Below, one piece after another: positions 15,239-20,688 of a stretch of DNA of 22,804 nt. The notes below the pieces were generated by a model, which ran no database searches, had not been told where the DNA came from, and saw nothing but the letters and a program-made list of their open reading frames with translations. Made by a program: the position numbers and the translations under genes. Location of the stretch: assembly GCA_947001705.1 (NCBI GenBank), contig CAMQHT010000037.1:1-22804 (forward strand). The letters run 5' to 3'. Each line of letters opens with the position of its first letter. Positions within the stretch are counted from its first letter, which is position 1. Source of the stretch: an uncultured Collinsella sp. GTDB lineage: Bacteria; Actinomycetota; Coriobacteriia; Coriobacteriales; Coriobacteriaceae.

Positions 15239-15289
15239 CGCGGCGTCGCCGCACTTGGATACGTCTTTTCGAGAGAGACTGGTGAGGTA

Positions 15290-16174
15290 ATGTCCGATAT
15301 CGAGAATCCGGCAGGCGACACGCGCCCGATCGGTGTGTTCGATTCTGGCCTGGGCGGTCTGACGGTTGCGCGCGCCATCGCGACGGCGCTGCCGCACGAG
15401 TCCGTCTACTACTTCGGCGACACCAAACGCTGCCCCTACGGCACGCGCACCGAGGATGAGGTGCGCTCGTTTGCGTTGCAGGCTGGCCGTTGGCTGTCGA
15501 AGCACGACGTCAAGATTATGGTCATCGCCTGCAACACGGCGACAGCTGCGGCCTTACGTCTGGCCCAGCAGGTGCTCGACGTTCCCGTGATCGGCGTGAT
15601 CGCGCCGGGTGCCCGTGCGGCAATCAACAGCACCCGTTCGCGTCGCGTGGGCGTGCTCGCCACCAACCTCACCATTCGCTCGGGCGCCTACACGCGCGCC
15701 ATTCAGGATCTAGATGCCGGCGTCGACGTATACGGCTGCCCCGCCTCGAGCTTTGTCGAGGTTGTCGAACACGAGCTCGCCTCGGGTGCGCATCTGCAAG
15801 AGCAATGGCTTGAGAACGAGGACATCTTCGATACGCCAGCCGTGCGAGCGCTGGTCGGCGCAACGGTTGAGCCGCTGCGCGATCGCGGAATCGATACCGT
15901 GGTGCTCGGCTGTACGCACTTTCCGCTGCTCGTGGGGCCTATTCGCCATGCGCTGGGGCCCGGGGTGCGTGTGGTGAGTTCCGCCGAGGAGACTACGCGC
16001 GAGCTGACCGATATCCTCACGCGCCGCGAGCAGCTGGCGGGCGACGCTGCCGAGCCTCAGCATCGCTTTGCGACGACGGCCGATAACATTGCCGAGTTTG
16101 CGGTGGCGGGTAGCTTTATCTTTGGCCAGCCGCTCAAGAGCATCGAACATATTGATATCGACGAACTGAAATAG
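15290..16174 (+). CDS. murI: Glutamate racemase
   Basis: MurI converts L-glutamate to D-glutamate for peptidoglycan. The 294-residue protein has IGVFDSGLGGLTV (14-26), YFGDTKRCPYGTR (41-53), catalytic Cys81 in ACNTATAAAL and catalytic Cys208 in LGCTHFPLL. The length is slightly above the usual 265-285 because of an N-terminal extension of about ten residues (MSDIENPAGD). The ribosome binding site GGTGAGG precedes the ATG. It supplies D-Glu for the MurD step just before MurE, which is encoded upstream. Confidence 0.96.
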   Translation: MSDIENPAGDTRPIGVFDSGLGGLTVARAIATALPHESVYYFGDTKRCPYGTRTEDEVRSFALQAGRWLSKHDVKIMVIACNTATAAALRLAQQVLDVPVIGVIAPGARAAINSTRSRRVGVLATNLTIRSGAYTRAIQDLDAGVDVYGCPASSFVEVVEHELASGAHLQEQWLENEDIFDTPAVRALVGATVEPLRDRGIDTVVLGCTHFPLLVGPIRHALGPGVRVVSSAEETTRELTDILTRREQLAGDAAEPQHRFATTADNIAEFAVAGSFIFGQPLKSIEHIDIDELK

Positions 16175-16229
16175 ATGTAGGGTTACCGTCCAAAGACTTG
16201 CCCTCTTCTTCTGCCGAAAGGATATTTCT

Positions 16230-16955
16230 ATGGAGTACATGCAGGTCAACCGCGCCAACGGCCGTGCCGCCAATGAACTGCGCCCCGTCAAGCTCACCCG
16301 TGGTGTTATGAAACATGCCCACGGCTCGTGCCTGGCTGAGTTCGGCGACACGTGCGTGCTGTGTGCCGCCACAATTGAGGAGGGCGTGCCGGGCTGGCGC
16401 AAGGGCGCCAAGGCCGGTTGGGTAACCGCAGAGTATGCCATGCTGCCGGCATCGACCGGTAAGCGTTGCAAGCGCGAGTATACCAAGCGTAAGGGCCGCT
16501 CCATGGAGATCGAACGTCTCATCGGCCGCAGCCTGCGTACCGTCGTCAACATGAAGGCGCTCGGCGAGTACACCGTCACCGTCGACTGCGATGTGATCCA
16601 GGCGGATGGCGGCACGCGTACGGCGAGCATTACCGGTGCCTGGGTGGCGCTGCATGATGCTCTTGCTATGTGGGTCGAGGCCGGCAAGATCGAGCGCATT
16701 CCGCTCACGGGCCAGGTTGCCGCCATCTCTATGGGCGTTGTCGACGGCAACACCATGCTCGACCTCGATTATTCCGAGGACAGCCACGCCGAGGTCGACA
16801 TGAATCTCGTCGCTACCGACACCGGCGAGATGATTGAGCTCCAAGGCACCGGCGAGCAGGCGCCCTTCGACCGCAAGCGTCTCAACGCCCTGCTCGACCT
16901 GGGCGACAAGGGCGTTGCCGAGCTCATCGAGCTTCAGCGCCAGGCCCTCGCCTAA
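16230..16955 (+). CDS. rph: Ribonuclease PH
   Basis: RNase PH is a phosphorolytic 3'-to-5' exoribonuclease that trims tRNA 3' ends and acts as a hexamer. The 241-residue protein has NGRAANELRPVKLTRGVMKHAHGS near the start, FGDTCVLCAATIEEGVP, AEYAMLPASTGKRCKRE, GRSMEIERLIGRSLR and the active-site region DCDVIQADGGTRTASITGA. The length is normal. The ribosome binding site GAAAGGAT lies upstream of ATG 16230. The pairing with rdgB downstream is widespread in bacteria. Its stop codon overlaps the left arm of a hairpin at 16954-16990. Confidence 0.97.
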   Translation: MEYMQVNRANGRAANELRPVKLTRGVMKHAHGSCLAEFGDTCVLCAATIEEGVPGWRKGAKAGWVTAEYAMLPASTGKRCKREYTKRKGRSMEIERLIGRSLRTVVNMKALGEYTVTVDCDVIQADGGTRTASITGAWVALHDALAMWVEAGKIERIPLTGQVAAISMGVVDGNTMLDLDYSEDSHAEVDMNLVATDTGEMIELQGTGEQAPFDRKRLNALLDLGDKGVAELIELQRQALA

Positions 16956-16990
16956 CCTGCCAAAAGGGGACAGGGTTATTTTGGTAGGTT
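16954..16990 (+). repeat. REP-like hairpin after rph (12-13-12 layout, G-rich loop)
   Basis: The arms AACCTGCCAAAA (16954-16965) and TTTTGGTAGGTT (16979-16990) pair along 12 bases with one G-U pair. They enclose the 13-base loop GGGGACAGGGTTA. The left arm starts inside the rph stop codon and a T-rich stretch follows, so it may also end transcription. A GGGGACAG core flanked by A and T runs is familiar from REP-type palindromes associated with Y1 (RAYT) transposases. That link is from memory and needs a search. Confidence 0.55.
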
Positions 16991-17101
16991 TTATCTGCGA
17001 AAACGCCGAAGTATAAGACTGCCGTTGATTGAGAGGGGAGAGAGGCCGAGGTCCTCGTCGCCCTCAACTCGGCATTGCTATAGAGACAAAGGAGGCCAGC
17101 T

Positions 17102-17743
17102 ATGGCACTAGAGAAGATCGATATCGACACCCTCGACCCGGCGGCAACCATCGTCGTGGCAACGGGCAATGCCCATAAGCTCACCGAGATCGAGGCCATT
17201 TTGGGCAAGGTCATGCCCGAGGTTCGCTTTGTGGCGTTGGGTCAGCTGGGTGATTTTGAGGACCCCGAGGAAAACGGCACGACGTTTTTGGAGAACGCCA
17301 TCATCAAGGCGCAGGCCGCGGTAGAGGAGACGGGGCTTATGGCCATCGCCGACGATTCGGGCCTGGTCGTTGATGCCCTGGACGGTGAGCCGGGCGTGTA
17401 CAGCGCACGCTATGCGGGCGTGCACGGCGACGATGCCGCCAACAACGCCAAGCTCCTCGTTAACCTGGAAGGCGTGGCGGACGAGGATCGCACCGCGCGC
17501 TTTATGAGCGTTGCCGCGCTCATCGACACGGACGGTTTGGTCACCTATGGTGAGGGCGCCTGCGAGGGCGCTATCGCACACGAGGGCCGCGGCGATCATG
17601 GCTTTGGCTACGACCCACTGTTCCTGCCGGTCGACACGCCGGGCAAGACTATGGCCGAGCTCACGGCGGACGAGAAGAACGCCATCAGCCATCGATTCCA
17701 TGCGCTCGAGCATCTGTCCGCCAAACTGACGGGCGAGGAGTAA
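17102..17743 (+). CDS. rdgB: XTP/dITP diphosphatase (RdgB/HAM1 family)
   Basis: The enzyme hydrolyses non-canonical purine nucleotides such as dITP and XTP to keep them out of DNA and RNA. The 213-residue protein has VVATGNAHKLTEI with TGNAHK at 21-26, NGTTFLENAIIKA, ADDSGL (83-88) with the likely general base Asp85, GVYSARYAG, GFGYDP (167-172) and SHR (196-198). The start is supported by an excellent AAGGAGG six bases upstream. About 145 bases separate it from rph, including the REP-like hairpin and a possible -10 TATAGA near 17079. Confidence 0.96.
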   Translation: MALEKIDIDTLDPAATIVVATGNAHKLTEIEAILGKVMPEVRFVALGQLGDFEDPEENGTTFLENAIIKAQAAVEETGLMAIADDSGLVVDALDGEPGVYSARYAGVHGDDAANNAKLLVNLEGVADEDRTARFMSVAALIDTDGLVTYGEGACEGAIAHEGRGDHGFGYDPLFLPVDTPGKTMAELTADEKNAISHRFHALEHLSAKLTGEE

Positions 17744-17746
17744 GCC

Positions 17747-18193
17747 GTGCGTGCGGTGGTGCAGCGCGTACTCAACGCCGGCGTGACGGTCGACGGCGAG
17801 TGCGTGGGTAAAATTGGGCGCGGCTATCTGGTGCTGCTGGGCGTGGGCCACGGCGACACGCGCGCCGAGGCCGATAAACTGTGGGGCAAGCTCCGGGGCT
17901 TGCGCATTAACGAGGACGAGAACGGCAAGACCAACCTGGCACTTGCCGATGTCGACGGCGAGATGCTCGTGGTGTCGCAGTTCACGCTGTTCGCTGACTG
18001 CCGCCACGGTCGCCGTCCGTCGTTTACCGATGCAGGCGCGCCCGATGTTGCCAACGAGCTCTACGAGTACTTCCTGACGCTTGTGCGCGAGGACGTCGAG
18101 CACGTAGCGCATGGCATCTTCGGCGCCGACATGAAGGTCGACCTCGTCAACGACGGTCCATTCACCATCGTTCTGGACACAGACAATCTGTAA
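17747..18193 (+). CDS. dtd: D-aminoacyl-tRNA deacylase
   Basis: DTD removes D-amino acids (and glycine) mischarged on tRNA. The 148-residue protein has MRAVVQRVLNAGVTVDG at the start, the SQFTLFAD motif (77-84) with RPSF following, and NDGPFT (135-140). This last segment carries the Gly-Pro pair that forms the chiral-selectivity site across the dimer. The start is GTG at 17747, three bases after the rdgB stop. The ribosome binding site GAGGAG lies inside the end of rdgB, so the two are probably translationally coupled. A cell that makes D-Glu (murI in the same cluster) has an evident use for this activity. Confidence 0.96.
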   Translation: MRAVVQRVLNAGVTVDGECVGKIGRGYLVLLGVGHGDTRAEADKLWGKLRGLRINEDENGKTNLALADVDGEMLVVSQFTLFADCRHGRRPSFTDAGAPDVANELYEYFLTLVREDVEHVAHGIFGADMKVDLVNDGPFTIVLDTDNL

Positions 18194-18228
18194 GTAGTCA
18201 ATTTGGGACGGGGCTTATTTAGCTACTT
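18192..18228 (+). repeat. REP-like hairpin after dtd (diverged 12-13-12 copy)
   Basis: The arms 18192-18203 and 18217-18228 are complementary at nine of twelve positions, including a perfect outer AAGTAG / CTACTT. They enclose TGGGACGGGGCTT, which matches the loop of the hairpin at 16954-16990 at about nine of thirteen positions. As there, the left arm begins inside the stop codon. The right arm runs into the -35 box of the veg promoter. Confidence 0.45.
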
Positions 18229-18256
18229 GCGTATGGCGGCAGCAGAGTGCTATAGT
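18227..18256 (+). promoter_or_regulatory. Promoter of veg-ispE
   Basis: TTGCGT (18227-18232) and TATAGT (18251-18256) are separated by 18 bases. Transcription would start near 18263, leaving a 60-base leader that contains a small terminator-like hairpin. Confidence 0.7.
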
Positions 18257-18276
18257 ATTAGAGTTTTGTCTATCTT

Positions 18277-18296
18277 AGGGGTATTATCCCCTTTTT
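18277..18296 (+). terminator. Terminator-like hairpin in the veg leader
   Basis: The stem AGGGG / CCCCT (18277-18281 with 18288-18292), with a TATTAT loop, is followed by five T. It lies downstream of the veg promoter and before the veg ribosome binding site. It could attenuate veg-ispE or simply end read-through from dtd. Confidence 0.55.
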
Positions 18297-18323
18297 GAAT
18301 TGCACCTTCTGGAGGCCCTGTTC

Positions 18324-18620
18324 ATGGAAGAGATGGAAGTCAATCACGTCGACGACATCCACGAGAAGCTGACCGATATGGTGGGCGATCGCGTCAAGGT
18401 GAAGGCCAACATGGGCCGCACCCGCGTCGTCGAGCGCATGGGCACCATCAAGAGCGTCCACCCCGCCGTCTTTATCGTCGAGGTTGACGAACGTCGCGGC
18501 CGCAAGTCGCGTCAGTCCTACCAGTATATCGATGTCCTCACCGGGCAGGTCGAGCTGTTCGACCCCGAGAGCGGTGAGCACATTTTTACCCCGCTCGGCA
18601 ATCAGCTCGAGGAGCACTAA
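18324..18620 (+). CDS. veg: Veg family protein
   Basis: This is a small protein of 98 residues related to B. subtilis Veg, which is known as a highly expressed protein that stimulates biofilm gene expression; its biochemical role is unclear. The match is visible in GDRVKVKANMGRTRVVERMGTIKSVHPAVFIVEVD, which parallels the family pattern G-x-R-V-x-(L/V)-KA-x-x-GR, and in SYQYIDVLTGQVELF, which parallels YSYADILTETVEL. I chose ATG 18324 because GGAGG (18311-18315) lies eight bases upstream. An in-frame TTG at 18300 would place the ribosome binding site inside the gene. The veg-ispE order also occurs in Bacillus, which supports the call. Confidence 0.88.
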   Translation: MEEMEVNHVDDIHEKLTDMVGDRVKVKANMGRTRVVERMGTIKSVHPAVFIVEVDERRGRKSRQSYQYIDVLTGQVELFDPESGEHIFTPLGNQLEEH

Positions 18621-18622
18621 CG

Positions 18623-19519
18623 GTGACCGATCGGTCCCTGACTCTTTCCGCGCCGGCAAAGATTAACCTCTACCTGGGGGTTCATACCGAGCGCGATGAC
18701 CGCGGCTACCACAGGGTCGATTCCCTGATGGCAGCCGTCGGTCTTTCCGATTCCGTGACGGTCGCGCCGGCGCAGGCGCTGACCGTCCAGACGGTTCCGG
18801 CATCAGATTTTCCCATGCAAAAGAATACGGCGTATCGGGCTGCGGTTGCTATGGCCGAGCATTATGGTCGCGAGGCAAACATCTGCGTGACGATTGAGAA
18901 GCGCATTCCATTGTGCGCCGGCTTGGGCGGCCCCTCGACGGATGCGGCCGCGGTCATTGTCGCCTTGGCGGAGCTCTGGGGAATTGATCGCACCGACCCC
19001 GCGCTCGACGACATTGCGCGGGGTATTGGTGCTGACGTCCCGTTCTTTTTGCACGCGAGCCCTGCGTTCTACGTAGGTGGGGGAGACGTGCTGGCAACTG
19101 AGTATCCCGCGCTGCCCGCAACGCCCGTCGTGTTGGTCAAGCCGCGCGAGACAAGCGTTTCGACAATTGAAGCCTATCGACGTTTTGACGAGGCTCCGGT
19201 GCCTGCAGACAAGCCCGGCGCGATAGCTTCTGCCTTGCATGCTGGTGATGCCGAGACGGCATATGCGCTCATCCATAACAACCTGGGCGTCATTTCCGCA
19301 CAGATGGAGCCGCAGATTCAAACGGTTCTCGATTGGCTGCGTAAACAGGACGGCACGGTTGCTGTAGATGTGTGTGGATCGGGCGCCTGCTCGTTTGCCA
19401 TTTGCGACACCGCCGCCACGGCCGAAAGGCTTGCCGACGCTGCCCAGCAAAACGGCTGGTGGTCCTGCGCGACGGAGCTCATTCCCAACACGGTTCAAAT
19501 CGACGCGCCAAAGAAATAA
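18623..19519 (+). CDS. ispE: 4-diphosphocytidyl-2-C-methyl-D-erythritol kinase
   Basis: IspE phosphorylates CDP-methylerythritol in the MEP pathway of isoprenoid synthesis. The 298-residue GHMP kinase has APAKINLYLGV (10-20) with Lys13, GYHRVDSLM, the ATP-binding motif PLCAGLGGPSTDAAA (96-110), and a C-terminal VCGSGACSFA. The start is a GTG two bases after the veg stop. The family glycine motif normally reads GLGGGSSDAAA. Here GLGGPSTDAAA replaces a Gly with Pro and a Ser with Thr, a mild deviation. The gene is probably translationally coupled to veg. Confidence 0.95.
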   Translation: MTDRSLTLSAPAKINLYLGVHTERDDRGYHRVDSLMAAVGLSDSVTVAPAQALTVQTVPASDFPMQKNTAYRAAVAMAEHYGREANICVTIEKRIPLCAGLGGPSTDAAAVIVALAELWGIDRTDPALDDIARGIGADVPFFLHASPAFYVGGGDVLATEYPALPATPVVLVKPRETSVSTIEAYRRFDEAPVPADKPGAIASALHAGDAETAYALIHNNLGVISAQMEPQIQTVLDWLRKQDGTVAVDVCGSGACSFAICDTAATAERLADAAQQNGWWSCATELIPNTVQIDAPKK

Positions 19520-19554
19520 AATTTTCTCTAGCACGCGGCGAAAATCTTTGTTAC

Positions 19555-19560
19555 TATAGT
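19555..19560 (+). promoter_or_regulatory. -10 box of tRNA-Pro
   Basis: TATAGT lies eight bases before the tRNA-Pro 5' end. No good -35 hexamer is visible at 16-18 bases. Confidence 0.5.
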
Positions 19561-19568
19561 CGAGCTAA

Positions 19569-19645
19569 CGGGTTGTGGCTCAGTTTGGTAGAGCACTGCG
19601 TTCGGGACGCAGGGGTCGCTGGTTCAAATCCAGTCAACCCGACCA
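19569..19645 (+). tRNA. tRNA-Pro (anticodon CGG)
   Basis: The 77 bases fold fully. The acceptor is CGGGTTG with CAACCCG, the D stem is GCTC/GAGC, the anticodon stem is CTGCG/CGCAG around TTCGGGA (anticodon CGG, reading proline CCG), and the T arm is GCTGG-TTCAAAT-CCAGT. The discriminator is A and CCA is encoded. A C1-G72 acceptor pair is typical of bacterial tRNA-Pro. Confidence 0.96.
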
Positions 19646-19656
19646 GAGCATGAGGA

Positions 19657-19684
19657 GGGACCGCTTCTTGCGGTCCCTTTTTTT
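19657..19684 (+). terminator. Terminator of tRNA-Pro
   Basis: The 8-base stem GGGACCGC / GCGGTCCC (19657-19664 with 19670-19677) is followed by seven T. Confidence 0.95.
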
Positions 19685-19692
19685 AGCTATTG

Positions 19693-19721
19693 TTGTGATA
19701 CCGCGACACCCGCGGTATACT
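19693..19721 (+). promoter_or_regulatory. tatA promoter with a palindrome inside it
   Basis: TTGTGA (19693-19698) and TATACT (19716-19721) are separated by 17 bases. The spacer is almost filled by a perfect inverted repeat ATACCGCG-N5-CGCGGTAT (19698-19705 and 19711-19718) that reaches into the -10 box. A dimeric regulator bound there would block RNA polymerase, so it is a candidate operator. Confidence 0.7.
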
Positions 19722-19757
19722 CATTCGAGCTTGTCTCGCTGTATTGTGGAGGTCTAA

Positions 19758-20033
19758 ATGTTTGGACTGAGGGCTCCTGAGCTCATCATTATTCTCGTCG
19801 TTGTCCTGATTATCTTCGGGCCCAAGAACCTGCCGAAGCTCGGCAAGTCCCTCGGCTCTACCGTCAAGAATATCCGTGAGGGTATGGAGGGCGACGATAA
19901 GGCCGAGACCAAGCAGGCCGAGGAGGTCGTGGTCGAGCAGTCCGAGGAGGACAAGGAGATCGCTGAGCTCGAGGCCAAGCTCGCTGCTGCCAAGAAGAAG
20001 CAGGCAGAGGACAGCGACGCGGACGCAGAGTAG
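19758..20033 (+). CDS. tatA: Twin-arginine translocase subunit TatA
   Basis: TatA forms the pore-like assembly that moves folded proteins across the membrane by the Tat pathway. The 91-residue protein has a short outer N-terminus, one membrane helix (about residues 9-20, IIIILVVVLIIF), the hinge FGPKNLPKLGKSLG, an amphipathic helix, and a very acidic, Lys-rich C-tail likely to be a coiled coil (EEDKEIAELEAKLAAAKKKQAED). Length and hinge fit TatA; TatB is a less likely alternative. The ribosome binding site GGAGG precedes the ATG. The gene stands alone between a palindrome-bearing promoter and a terminator, so tatC must be elsewhere. Confidence 0.93.
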   Translation: MFGLRAPELIIILVVVLIIFGPKNLPKLGKSLGSTVKNIREGMEGDDKAETKQAEEVVVEQSEEDKEIAELEAKLAAAKKKQAEDSDADAE

Positions 20034-20058
20034 TCCCATCCCTTTGGGGTGAGCACCT

Positions 20059-20091
20059 GACCGGCTTGCCCGCAGGCTAGCCGGTCTTTTT
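20059..20091 (+). terminator. Terminator of tatA
   Basis: The stem GACCGGCT / AGCCGGTC (20059-20066 with 20079-20086), with an inner GCC/GGC stem, is followed by five T. Confidence 0.93.
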
Positions 20092-20139
20092 CGTTTTGTT
20101 GACAGTTGATTGTTTGATCAGAGTTGGGGAGATATCCGT

Positions 20140-20610
20140 ATGGACGCAAGCCAGATCGTACTGACCGCTGAGGGCCGCCAGAAGCTCGTCGAAGAGCTCG
20201 CTTGGCGTGAGGGCGATTACGCCAAGGAGATCGTCGAGGACATCAAGGAAGCCCGCGCGTTCGGCGACCTTTCGGAGAACTCCGAGTACGATGCCGCCAA
20301 GGACAAGCAGGCCCAGAATGCTGCTCGCATCGCCGAGATTCAGGCTATTCTCGCCAACGCCCAGGTTGCTGCCACCACGGGTGATCTGACCGTCTCCATC
20401 GGCTCCACCGTTTCGCTGATTGATCCCAACGGTGAGGTCATGGAAGTCACGCTCGTCGGTACCACCGAGACCAACTCGCTCGAGCACAAGATCTCCAACG
20501 AGTCTCCGGTCGGCCACGCCATCATCGGTCACGGCGAGGGCGACTCCGTCGAGGTCGTTACGCCTTCGGGCAAGACCCGCGTCTACACCATCGCAAAGAT
20601 CGCACGCTAG
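20140..20610 (+). CDS. greA: Transcription elongation factor GreA
   Basis: GreA rescues backtracked RNA polymerase by stimulating RNA cleavage through its secondary channel. The 156-residue protein has an N-terminal coiled coil with the conserved acidic tip EARAFGDLSENSEYDAAKDKQ (about 39-59), then the FKBP-like C-terminal domain with GSTVSL, ISNESPVGHAIIGHGEGDSVEV. The length matches the family. I chose ATG 20140, with GGGGAG (20126-20131) eight bases upstream. A TTG at 20110 is in frame but lies before the ribosome binding site. Confidence 0.97.
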   Translation: MDASQIVLTAEGRQKLVEELAWREGDYAKEIVEDIKEARAFGDLSENSEYDAAKDKQAQNAARIAEIQAILANAQVAATTGDLTVSIGSTVSLIDPNGEVMEVTLVGTTETNSLEHKISNESPVGHAIIGHGEGDSVEVVTPSGKTRVYTIAKIAR

Positions 20611-20638
20611 ACCACGGTCCCGCGTAAAGGTATGTTTT

Positions 20639-20671
20639 CGCTCCCCGGGACCGAATCCTGGGGAGCGTTTT
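20639..20671 (+). terminator. Terminator between greA and lysS
   Basis: The perfect 8-base stem CGCTCCCC / GGGGAGCG (20639-20646 with 20660-20667) is followed by TTTTAGTTT. It lies 17 bases before the lysS start, so read-through or a hidden promoter must feed lysS. Confidence 0.85.
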
Positions 20672-20688
20672 AGTTTGAGGAGCTAACT

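Noticed and set aside
20099..20127. TTGACA at 20099-20104 as the -35 box of a greA promoter.
   Set aside because: No acceptable -10 hexamer lies 15-19 bases downstream. The match overlaps the tail of the tatA terminator.
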